Shown: piece by piece, positions 1-4,103 of the stretch | Numbering within the stretch: the stretch's first letter is position 1 | Layout: each line of letters starts with the position of its first letter | Assembly (NCBI GenBank): GCA_003248565.1 | Contig: QFOV01000228.1 | Coordinates: 1-5,443, forward strand | From: Stenotrophomonas sp. | GTDB lineage: Bacteria > Pseudomonadota > Gammaproteobacteria > Xanthomonadales > Xanthomonadaceae | DNA: 5,443 nt | Direction: 5' to 3' | The notes under the pieces: generated by a model | Databases searched by the model: none | The model's input: the letters and a program-made list of their open reading frames with translations, nothing else | What the model was told of the DNA's origin: nothing | Made by a program: the position numbers and the translations under genes

Positions 1-550
1 CGTGCGCTACGCCTTCGAGCTGGCCAAGAGCACCGGCCGCAAGAAGGTCACCGCCGTGCACAAGGCCAACATCATCAAGTCGACCTCGGGCCTGTTCCTA
101 GACGTGGCGCGCGAAGTCGCCGCCAAGTACCCGGAAATCGAGTTCCAGGAAATGATCGTCGACAACGCCTGCATGCAGCTGGTGATGCGTCCGGAGCAGT
201 TCGACATCATCGTCACCACCAACCTGTTCGGCGACATCATCTCCGACCTGTGTGCTGGTCTGGTCGGCGGCCTGGGCCTGGCCCCGGGTGCCAACATCGG
301 CGTTGATGCGGCCATCTTCGAAGCCGTGCACGGCACCGCTCCGGACATCGCCGGTCAGGGCAAGGCCAACCCGGTCGCCCTGCTGCTGGGCGCTGCACAG
401 ATGCTGGACCATGTCGGCCAGCCGGAAAACGCCGAGCGCCTGCGCAAGGCCATCGTTGCCACGATGGAAGCCAAGGATTCGCTGACCGGCGACCTGGGCG
501 GCAACGGCTCCACCATGGGCTTCGCCCAGGCCATCGCCAGCCGCCTCTGA
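1..550 (+). CDS. NAD-dependent isocitrate dehydrogenase, 3' part (5' end outside window)
   Basis: Catalyses oxidative decarboxylation of isocitrate to 2-oxoglutarate in the cytoplasmic TCA cycle. Only the last 182 codons are present. The reading frame enters at base 2, where GTG is an internal Val rather than a start, and ends with TGA at 548-550. Numbering the visible residues from that Val: the catalytic Lys lies in VHKANIIK (K21), the metal/substrate aspartates are D54, D78 and D82, and the family signature runs from NLFGD (74-78) to GGLGL (89-93). The cofactor loop HGTAPDIAG starts at residue 110. In E. coli NADP-IDH this loop has Lys-Tyr where Asp-Ile (115-116) stands here, and that change marks NAD specificity. 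The fragment resembles the short homomeric/mitochondrial-like IDH type rather than E. coli Icd. Isopropylmalate or tartrate dehydrogenase paralogs are less likely alternatives. A strong terminator follows 27 bp after the stop. Confidence 0.9.
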   Translation, partial: VRYAFELAKSTGRKKVTAVHKANIIKSTSGLFLDVAREVAAKYPEIEFQEMIVDNACMQLVMRPEQFDIIVTTNLFGDIISDLCAGLVGGLGLAPGANIGVDAAIFEAVHGTAPDIAGQGKANPVALLLGAAQMLDHVGQPENAERLRKAIVATMEAKDSLTGDLGGNGSTMGFAQAIASRL

Positions 551-577
551 TTGCAGCTGCGGTAGCTACTGGTACAG

Positions 578-606
578 AAACGGAGCGCGAAAGCGCTCCG
601 TTTTTT
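578..606 (+). terminator. Intrinsic terminator of the isocitrate dehydrogenase gene
   Basis: A perfect GC-rich stem CGGAGCGC (581-588) / GCGCTCCG (593-600) encloses a GAAA tetraloop. It is extended by AAA (578-580) pairing with the first bases of a six-T run (601-606). This is a textbook rho-independent terminator. Confidence 0.93.
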
Positions 607-612
607 GTTTGC

Positions 613-635
613 GTAGTGCCGAGCCATGCTCGGCA
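613..635 (+). repeat. SMAG-type (GTAG) REP palindrome, copy 1
   Basis: GTAG (613-616) is followed by the arms TGCCGAGC (617-624) and GCTCGGCA (628-635) around a CAT loop. The GTAG head plus short palindrome matches the SMAG repeats described in Stenotrophomonas maltophilia, which are thought to be mobilised by REP-associated tyrosine transposases. It starts 6 bp after the T-run of the upstream terminator. Confidence 0.87.
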
Positions 636-651
636 AAGGGTGGGGCCAGTT

Positions 652-674
652 GTAGTGCCGAGCCATGCTCGGCA
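652..674 (+). repeat. SMAG-type (GTAG) REP palindrome, copy 2
   Basis: Identical over 23 bp to the copy at 613-635 and in the same orientation: GTAG 652-655, arms 656-663 and 667-674, loop CAT. It is separated from copy 1 by 16 bp. Confidence 0.87.
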
Positions 675-696
675 GGTTTTCTATCGGTAACGCCAC

Positions 697-719
697 AGCC
701 GAGCATGGCTCGGCACTAC
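697..719 (-). repeat. SMAG-type (GTAG) REP palindrome, copy 3, inverted
   Basis: Reverse complement of copies 1 and 2, with GTAG reading on the minus strand (719-716). Its arms are 7 bp (698-704 / 708-714), because the outermost pair is lost: base 697 is A, which breaks the T-A pair found in copies 1 and 2. Confidence 0.85.
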
Positions 720-720
720 A

Positions 721-748
721 AAACAAAGGGCGCCCATTGGGCGCCCTT
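721..748 (-). terminator. Intrinsic terminator of the Bax inhibitor-like gene
   Basis: Read on the minus strand, a 10-bp perfect stem AAGGGCGCCC / GGGCGCCCTT with an AAT loop (plus-strand arms 726-735 and 739-748) is followed by a T-rich tract, TGTTT (725-721), that runs into the SMAG copy. It lies 21 bp downstream of the minus-strand stop codon. Confidence 0.85.
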
Positions 749-769
749 CGCAAACAACCTGCAGCAACC

Positions 770-1531
770 TCAGTTACGCGACTGCAGCTTCGACAGCAGG
801 CGCAGGAACTCGATGTACAGCCACACCAGGGTGACCATCAGTCCAAACGCGCCGTACCACTCCATGTACTTCGGTGCGCCGGCTTCCACGCCGCTTTCGA
901 TGAAGTCGAAATCCAGCACCAGGTTCAGTGCGGCGATCACCACCACGAACAGGCTGAAGCCGATGCCGATCAGGCCGGACTCATGGATGAACGGGATGTT
1001 GATGTTGAACAGGCCCAGCACGATCGTCGCCAGGTACACCAGGGCGATGCCGCCGGTGGCCGCGACCACGCCCAGCTTGAAGTTCTCGGTAGCCTTGATC
1101 AGGCCGCTGCGGTAGGCGAACAGCAGTGCGAACAAGGTGCCGAACGTGAGGATCACCGCCTGGAACACGATGCCGTTGAAGCGCGCTTCGTAGATGGCCG
1201 AGATCGAACCCAGGAATAGGCCTTCCGCCAGCGCATACAGCGGCGCGCTGACCGGTGCCCAGGTCTTCTTGAAGATGGTCACCATCGACAGGATGAAGCC
1301 GACGATCAGGCCGCCCCACATGTAGAGTTTGGCGGCAGGCAGCAGCTCGCCGCTGTCACTGAGCGTGCCGTTCCATGCGAACGCGGCAGTCAGTGCGGCC
1401 AGCAACAACAGGATGCCGGTCTTGTTGACGGTGCCGTTGATGCTCATCGCATCGGCGCCGCGCGACACCACGCTGCCGCTGCCAAGGTCGAGGAAGGTTG
1501 TATCGGAAAGGGCAGGGTTGCCGCTGCGCAT
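770..1531 (-). CDS. Bax inhibitor-1/YccA family integral membrane protein
   Basis: Predicted 253-residue inner-membrane protein of the bacterial Bax inhibitor-1-like (YccA) group. Members form seven-helix bundles; relatives are linked to calcium leak or FtsH protease modulation, but the role of this one is unknown. Hydrophobic segments lie at about residues 37-54, 68-86, 97-114, 119-139, 153-174, 185-206 and 223-246. The acidic stretch LDFDFIESG (206-214), followed by PKYMEWYGAFGLMVTLVW (220-237), is typical of this family. The start at 1531 (MRSGNPAL...) is chosen because GGAG lies 6 nt upstream and the MRSGNP N-terminus recurs in the family. An upstream in-frame ATG at 1588 lacks support, and an internal ATG at 1447 would drop that conserved N-terminus. 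The gene is monocistronic in this window: it converges with isocitrate dehydrogenase and diverges from the tRNA operon. No residue anomaly is seen. Confidence 0.9.
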   Translation of the reverse strand: MRSGNPALSDTTFLDLGSGSVVSRGADAMSINGTVNKTGILLLLAALTAAFAWNGTLSDSGELLPAAKLYMWGGLIVGFILSMVTIFKKTWAPVSAPLYALAEGLFLGSISAIYEARFNGIVFQAVILTFGTLFALLFAYRSGLIKATENFKLGVVAATGGIALVYLATIVLGLFNINIPFIHESGLIGIGFSLFVVVIAALNLVLDFDFIESGVEAGAPKYMEWYGAFGLMVTLVWLYIEFLRLLSKLQSRN

Positions 1532-1537
1532 GCAATG

Positions 1538-1541
1538 CTCC
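1538..1541 (-). promoter_or_regulatory. Ribosome binding site deciding the Bax inhibitor-like start
   Basis: Minus-strand GGAG lies 6 nt before the ATG at 1531-1529. This supports the 253-residue form over the 272-residue reading. Confidence 0.75.
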
Positions 1542-1572
1542 GTTGCTATGAAATGGGCGGGAATCGAACGCC

Positions 1573-1601
1573 AGCATACCCAATTCAAACAAAATGAAAT
1601 T
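1573..1601 (-). promoter_or_regulatory. Weak candidate promoter for the Bax inhibitor-like gene
   Basis: On the minus strand TATGCT (1578-1573) matches four of six -10 positions. It would give a leader of about 35 nt. The -35 region at 17-bp spacing (AATTTC, 1601-1596) is poor, so this is only a best guess. Confidence 0.3.
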
Positions 1602-1606
1602 TACCG

Positions 1607-1635
1607 TTGACAGGTAGGCGCGTTTTTCCCACAAT
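1607..1635 (+). promoter_or_regulatory. Sigma-70-like promoter of the tRNA operon
   Basis: A perfect TTGACA (1607-1612), a 17-bp spacer and CACAAT (1630-1635, four of six matches) are followed by the GC-rich discriminator AGCCGAC. Initiation would fall near 1642, about 30 nt before tRNA-Pro. A GC-rich discriminator is typical of stable-RNA promoters under stringent control; that regulation is inferred here. Confidence 0.7.
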
Positions 1636-1671
1636 AGCCGACCTTTCCGGGGCATTGGAAGGATTCACCGC

Positions 1672-1748
1672 CGGGGTATAGCGCAGTCTGGTAGCGCGCC
1701 TGCTTTGGGAGCAGGATGTCGGGGGTTCGAATCCCTCTACCCCGACCA
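1672..1748 (+). tRNA. tRNA-Pro (anticodon TGG)
   Basis: 77 nt with encoded CCA. Acceptor CGGGGTA pairs with TACCCCG, and the discriminator is A1745. Anticodon stem CCTGC/GCAGG holds loop TTTGGGA with anticodon TGG at 1706-1708. The T-arm GGGGGTTCGAATCCCTC is canonical. It is the first gene of the operon and decodes CCN, chiefly CCA/CCG. Confidence 0.97.
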
Positions 1749-1773
1749 TCCAACGCACCAAGCGCGTGTTGGA
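1749..1773 (+). other. Intercistronic hairpin after tRNA-Pro
   Basis: TCCAAC (1749-1754), directly after the CCA end of tRNA-Pro, pairs with GTTGGA (1768-1773). A G-U and a C-G pair extend it inward. There is no T-run, so it is more likely a processing or trailer structure in the polycistronic tRNA precursor than a terminator. Confidence 0.45.
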
Positions 1774-1792
1774 GTGCGACAATCCGGTCAGA

Positions 1793-1869
1793 GCGCCCGT
1801 AGCTCAACTGGATAGAGCACCGGCCTTCTAAGCCGGCGGTTACAGGTTCGATTCCTGTCGGGCGCGCCA
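1793..1869 (+). tRNA. tRNA-Arg (anticodon TCT)
   Basis: 77 nt with encoded CCA (1867-1869) and discriminator G1866. Acceptor GCGCCCG pairs with CGGGCGC. Anticodon stem CCGGC/GCCGG holds loop CTTCTAA with anticodon TCT at 1827-1829. It reads AGA and probably AGG, which are rare codons in a genome this GC-rich. It lies 44 nt after tRNA-Pro with no terminator between. Confidence 0.97.
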
Positions 1870-1903
1870 TCAGGTGCAAGCGGTAGGTAAGCAAGGTTTC
1901 AGT

Positions 1904-1981
1904 GGTGGCTGTAGCTCAGTTGGTTAGAGTACCGGATTGTGATTCCGGTGGTCGGGGGTTCGAATCCCCTCAGCCACCCCA
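1904..1981 (+). tRNA. tRNA-His (anticodon GTG)
   Basis: Acceptor GTGGCTG (1905-1911) pairs with CAGCCAC (1971-1977). The histidine-specific extra G-1 is encoded at 1904 and faces C73 at 1978, the identity pair for HisRS. CCA is encoded at 1979-1981. Anticodon GTG is at 1939-1941 in loop TTGTGAT. It lies 34 nt after tRNA-Arg. Confidence 0.97.
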
Positions 1982-2012
1982 CTGTTTCAAGGCTTCGGAG
2001 TGAAATCCGGGC

Positions 2013-2041
2013 TTGCAATAAAAGTCGGATTGGGGCATTAT
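2013..2041 (+). promoter_or_regulatory. Candidate promoter of tRNA-Lys copy 1
   Basis: TTGCAA (2013-2018), a 17-bp spacer and CATTAT (2036-2041): four of six matches in each box. The -10 ends 17 nt before the tRNA. The second Lys gene has a -10-like box at the same distance, which supports it. Read-through from the upstream operon promoter is also possible, since no clear terminator follows tRNA-His. Confidence 0.4.
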
Positions 2042-2053
2042 TCGCCTCCTGAT

Positions 2054-2143
2054 TTTCAGGGCTGTTAGCTCAGTTGGTAGAGCAGTTGACTCTTAATCAA
2101 TAGGTCCAAGGTTCGAATCCTTGACAGCCCACCAAATCAAGAA
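2054..2143 (+). repeat. Tandem tRNA-Lys duplication, unit 1 (90-bp identical core)
   Basis: Bases 2054-2143 are identical to 2242-2331. The core covers TTTCA, the whole tRNA and AATCAAGAA. The period is 188 bp. Flanking promoter-like and terminator sequences are related but diverged. Confidence 0.95.
2059..2134 (+). tRNA. tRNA-Lys (anticodon CTT), copy 1
   Basis: 76 nt with encoded CCA. Acceptor GGGCTGT pairs with ACAGCCC, discriminator A2131. Anticodon stem GTTGA/TCAAT holds loop CTCTTAA with anticodon CTT at 2092-2094, reading AAG, the preferred Lys codon in GC-rich genomes. It is identical to the copy at 2247-2322 and is followed by its own terminator. Confidence 0.97.
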
Positions 2144-2177
2144 AGCCGTTGGAGCGATCCAGCGGCTTTCTCTTTTT
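2141..2177 (+). terminator. Intrinsic terminator after tRNA-Lys copy 1
   Basis: A 13-bp stem (2141-2153 with 2158-2170, including one G-U pair) closes a GCGA tetraloop and is followed by TCTTTTT (2171-2177). It begins 6 nt after the tRNA and probably ends the Pro-Arg-His-Lys transcript. Confidence 0.9.
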
Positions 2178-2201
2178 ATGTAAGCCCGGTGTTTTGGGCG
2201 G

Positions 2202-2230
2202 GTGCATGAAACACGCTTGTAGTGTAGAAT
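2202..2230 (+). promoter_or_regulatory. Candidate promoter of tRNA-Lys copy 2
   Basis: TAGAAT (2225-2230) matches five of six -10 positions and ends 16 nt before the tRNA. The -35 at 17-bp spacing is weak (GTGCAT, 2202-2207) but shares TGCA with the -35 of copy 1. A promoter is needed here because a strong terminator lies between the two Lys genes. Confidence 0.5.
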
Positions 2231-2241
2231 TCACCTCGGAG

Positions 2242-2331
2242 TTTCAGGGCTGTTAGCTCAGTTGGTAGAGCAGTTGACTCTTAATCAATAGGTCCAAGGT
2301 TCGAATCCTTGACAGCCCACCAAATCAAGAA
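2242..2331 (+). repeat. Tandem tRNA-Lys duplication, unit 2 (90-bp identical core)
   Basis: Second copy of the 90-bp core at 2054-2143. Just upstream, ATTCACCTC (2228-2236) corresponds to ATTCGCCTC (2039-2047) in unit 1, so the duplication once included the leader. Confidence 0.95.
2247..2322 (+). tRNA. tRNA-Lys (anticodon CTT), copy 2
   Basis: 76 nt, base-for-base identical to the gene at 2059-2134. Anticodon CTT at 2280-2282, CCA encoded at 2320-2322. It is isolated from the upstream operon by the terminator at 2141-2177 and has its own terminator downstream, so it is probably a one-gene transcription unit. Confidence 0.97.
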
Positions 2332-2359
2332 GCCGCTGGAGAAATCTGGCGGCTTTTTT
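2330..2359 (+). terminator. Intrinsic terminator after tRNA-Lys copy 2
   Basis: The stem AAGCCGCTGGA (2330-2340) pairs with TCTGGCGGCTT (2345-2355), with two G-U pairs and a GAAA loop. A TTTTTT run follows at 2354-2359. It is a diverged homologue of the terminator behind copy 1. Confidence 0.88.
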
Positions 2360-2367
2360 CTTAGCCA

Positions 2368-2383
2368 GGGCGGCGTGCCGCCC
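2368..2383. repeat. Short GC palindrome between tRNA-Lys copy 2 and tRNA-Leu
   Basis: GGGCGGC (2368-2374) and GCCGCCC (2377-2383) are perfect inverted arms around GT. It lies 8 bp past the T-run of the Lys terminator. There is no T-run of its own and the function is unknown. Confidence 0.5.
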
Positions 2384-2402
2384 GGTCATTGTTCAGGCGC
2401 TC

Positions 2403-2462
2403 ATTGTTGGAGCGATGCGCAGGCGGGGCTGGCTTCCGCTTTGCGGGCGCTCCTGCAACAAT
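2403..2462. repeat. Imperfect REP-like palindrome upstream of tRNA-Leu
   Basis: ATTGTTGGAGCG (2403-2414) pairs with CGCTCC plus AACAAT (2448-2453 and 2457-2462), interrupted by a 3-nt TGC bulge. An inner stem joins GCGG (2423-2426) to CCGC (2436-2439), flanked by GCA/TGC. Read inward, both ends give TTG(nnA)GGAGCG-like termini, resembling REP families with GGAGCG heads found in gammaproteobacteria. The family assignment is from memory and tentative. The direct repeat TCATTGTT occurs at 2386-2393 and 2401-2408. Confidence 0.5.
2454..2462 (+). promoter_or_regulatory. Low-confidence extended -10 for tRNA-Leu
   Basis: TGC followed by AACAAT gives an extended -10-like element about 20 nt before tRNA-Leu. 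No convincing -35 is present, and the bases are also the right arm of the palindrome at 2403-2462. tRNA-Leu must have a promoter in this gap because a terminator precedes it. Confidence 0.25.
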
Positions 2463-2481
2463 GCGGCGCTAGGTCAGTATT

Positions 2482-2566
<85 letters not shown>

Positions 2567-2582
2567 GTCAGTGGTGTTCTCT

Positions 2583-2601
2583 GCCCGCTGCGGGCCTTTT
2601 T
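2583..2601 (+). terminator. Short terminator-like hairpin after tRNA-Leu
   Basis: GCCCG (2583-2587) and CGGGC (2591-2595) pair around CTG and are followed by CTTTTT. The stem is only 5 bp, so termination may be partial and some read-through into tig is possible. Confidence 0.55.
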
Positions 2602-2616
2602 GACAACCTGTATGGG

Positions 2617-2681
2617 TCTGCCCGCTGGCGGCCACGGGCGATATCGGCCAAACTAAAGGGCTGCGGTGCATAACCGCGCCC
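2617..2681 (+). other. Structured leader between tRNA-Leu and tig
   Basis: Two further hairpins lie here. One pairs GCCCG[C]TGG (2620-2628) with CCACGGGC (2632-2639). The other pairs GGGC[T]GCGGT (2658-2667) with ACCGCGCCC (2673-2681) around GCATA. The first repeats 11 nt (TCTGCCCGCTG, 2617-2627) of the terminator-like hairpin at 2580-2590. Neither is followed by a T-run. I could not find a convincing tig promoter here. Confidence 0.4.
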
Positions 2682-2731
2682 TACAACCGTTTCATCCATC
2701 ACATCGAACCGGGGCGGTTGCCGCCGGTGGC

Positions 2732-2736
2732 AGGAG
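2732..2736 (+). promoter_or_regulatory. Ribosome binding site deciding the tig start
   Basis: AGGAG lies 5 nt before the ATG at 2742, selecting it over the in-frame ATG-less extension that opens at 2718. Confidence 0.85.
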
Positions 2737-2741
2737 TCAAC

Positions 2742-4037
2742 ATGCAAGCTTCGATCGAATCCACCGGCAATCTGGAACGCCGCCTGAGCTTCTCGCTGCC
2801 GGAAGAGCGTCTGCAGGGGCATATCAGCGGCCGTCTTGGCGAAATCGCGCGCACCGCGCGCATCAAGGGTTTCCGCCCGGGCAAGGTGCCGGCCAAGGTG
2901 ATCGAGCAGCGTTTTGGCCCGCAGGTGCGTGCCGAGGCGCTGGATGGCCTGCTGCGCGAGACCTTTGACGCCGCCCTGCGCCAGCACGAGCTGCGCATTG
3001 CCGGCAACCCGCGCATCGACAAGGCCGGCGAAGGCGAGTTCGACTTCGTTGCCACCGTTGAGCTGATCCCGGACTTCGGCGACGTCGACGTCACCAAGCT
3101 GACCGTCGTGCGCCACACCGCCGAAATCAGCGATGCCGACATCGACCAGATGATCGAGAACCTGCGTGCCCAGCGTCGCACCTGGAAGCCGGTTGCACGC
3201 GGCGCCCAGGAAGGCGATCTGGTCGGCCTGGAAACCTGGTCGCAGGCTGGCGACGAGCGTCTGCCGGCTGAGGGTGTCGAGAAGGGCACCATCATCATCG
3301 GCCAGGGCATGATGTTCGAGCAGATCGAAAAGGGCCTGGTCGGCCTGGCCAAGGGTGAAGAAAAGACCCTGGACGTCGAGTTCCCGGCTGACTGGCGCGT
3401 GCCGGCACTGGCGGGCAAGACCGTGCAGGTCACCGTCAAGGCCGTTGAAGTCTCCGAGCAGGACATGCCGGAAGTCGACACCGCCTTCATCAAGAGCTTC
3501 GGCGTGAAGAACGGCGACGTGGAGCAGTTCCGCGCCGACATCCGTTCCAACCTGGAGCGCGAGCTCAAGGGCGCGCTGATGAACCGCCTGCGCCGCGAAG
3601 TGGGCGAGCAGCTGATTGCCGCCTATTCCTCGGTCGAGCTGCCGCCGCGCCTGGTCGAGGGTGAAGCCCGCTCGATGCTGGCCCAGCAGATCGATGCCAT
3701 CCGTCGCCAGGGCGGCAACCCGGGCGAAGTGCCTGCCGATGCCCACGAAGGCTTCAAGGACGCCGCTTCCAAGCGCGTGCTGGTCGGCCTGCTGGTTGGT
3801 GAAGTGGCCCGCAAGAACGAGCTGCGCCTGGACCCGAAGCGCCTGAACGAAACCATGCGCCTGATCGCTTCGACCTACGAAGAGCCGGAGCAGGTCATTG
3901 AGATGTACCGCAATGATCCCCAGCTTATGTCGGGTCTGCAGAACCGTGTGATGGAAGAGCAGGTCATCGACTGGATCGCCGAGCGTGCCCAGCACACCGA
4001 GCAGGCCTTGACGTTCCAGGAAGCCATCCGCCAGTAA
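2742..4037 (+). CDS. tig: Trigger factor, ribosome-associated chaperone
   Basis: A 431-residue cytoplasmic chaperone that docks at the ribosomal exit tunnel, shields nascent chains and has peptidyl-prolyl isomerase activity. Three regions are seen. The N-terminal ribosome-binding domain (about 1-145) has the signature GFRPGKVP at 43-50. The FKBP-type isomerase domain (about 150-240) contains EGDLVGLE, the GTIIIGQGMMFEQIEKGLVG core and LAGKTVQVTVKAVE. The helical C-terminal chaperone arms follow (about 245-431). Length fits the family, whose E. coli member has 432 residues. The start MQASIESTGNLERR aligns with the conserved family N-terminus and has an AGGAG 5 nt upstream. In E. coli the signature reads FRK where FRP stands here; FRP is common in other bacteria. 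It stands first in the conserved tig-clpP-clpX order, 66 bp before clpP. The stop codon TAA lies in the loop of a small hairpin (CGCCAG/CTGGCG). Confidence 0.97.
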   Translation: MQASIESTGNLERRLSFSLPEERLQGHISGRLGEIARTARIKGFRPGKVPAKVIEQRFGPQVRAEALDGLLRETFDAALRQHELRIAGNPRIDKAGEGEFDFVATVELIPDFGDVDVTKLTVVRHTAEISDADIDQMIENLRAQRRTWKPVARGAQEGDLVGLETWSQAGDERLPAEGVEKGTIIIGQGMMFEQIEKGLVGLAKGEEKTLDVEFPADWRVPALAGKTVQVTVKAVEVSEQDMPEVDTAFIKSFGVKNGDVEQFRADIRSNLERELKGALMNRLRREVGEQLIAAYSSVELPPRLVEGEARSMLAQQIDAIRRQGGNPGEVPADAHEGFKDAASKRVLVGLLVGEVARKNELRLDPKRLNETMRLIASTYEEPEQVIEMYRNDPQLMSGLQNRVMEEQVIDWIAERAQHTEQALTFQEAIRQ

Positions 4038-4053
4038 GCTGGCGGTGTTTCAT

Positions 4054-4084
4054 CCCCGCGCCACGGCGCGGGGAGTTCCCTCCC
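4054..4084 (+). other. Alternative GC hairpins in the tig-clpP gap
   Basis: CCCCGCGC (4054-4061) pairs with GCGCGGGG (4066-4073) around CACG. GGGAG (4071-4075) can instead pair with CTCCC (4080-4084). The two overlap at 4071-4073 and exclude each other. No T-run follows, only AAAATA, so full termination is unlikely and tig-clpP read-through is expected. Confidence 0.55.
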
Positions 4085-4103
4085 AAAATAGGTGCCTCAC
4101 GTA

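Larger units (their letters stand above)
650..721. repeat. Inverted REP pair forming a 24-bp perfect stem
   Basis: Bases 650-673 are the exact reverse complement of 698-721, with a 24-nt spacer (674-697). SMAG copies 2 and 3 therefore form a head-to-head dimer with GTAG ends outward. Transcripts of either strand could fold into one long hairpin. Alternatively each copy can fold alone. Known roles of such dimers are mRNA 3'-end protection or transcription barriers; which applies here is inference. Confidence 0.85.

Noticed and set aside
609..1219. Plus-strand frames over the SMAG repeats and the Bax inhibitor-like gene
   Set aside because: Their starts lie in repeats and the rest is antisense to a well-supported membrane-protein gene.
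1556..1572. tRNA T-arm-like stem-loop on the minus strand (GGCG-TTCGATTC-CCGCC)
   Set aside because: No matching acceptor, D or anticodon arms can be placed upstream, so a tRNA remnant is not supported. It is probably a chance motif in the leader.
1532..1588. 19-residue N-terminal extension of the Bax inhibitor-like protein
   Set aside because: The upstream ATG has no ribosome binding site. The downstream ATG at 1531 has GGAG at 6 nt and the family-typical MRSGNP start.
1585..1894. Minus-strand reading frames with GVEGFEPPTSCSQSRR-like and GIEPVTAGLEGR-like peptides
   Set aside because: They are antisense translations of the tRNA-Pro and tRNA-Arg genes, a well-known source of spurious database proteins. 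They have no ribosome binding site and no coding signal outside the tRNAs.
1985..2015. Possible terminator after tRNA-His
   Set aside because: The stem (CAAG...CTTG with CGGA/TCCG) is interrupted and is followed by an A-rich stretch, not a T-run.
2600..2605. Perfect TTGACA downstream of tRNA-Leu as a tig promoter -35
   Set aside because: No -10-like hexamer lies 15-19 bp downstream (CGCTGG at 17 bp), and it overlaps the terminator T-run.
2568..3995. 475-codon open frame on the minus strand
   Set aside because: It lies fully antisense to tig, whose protein is clearly recognisable. Long antisense frames are expected from third-position GC bias. The translation shows no family features.
4007..4040. 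CTTGAC near the end of tig as a heat-shock (sigma-32) promoter for clpP
   Set aside because: No CCCCAT-like -10 is found at the required 13-15 bp spacing, and no usable sigma-70 -10 is found either.
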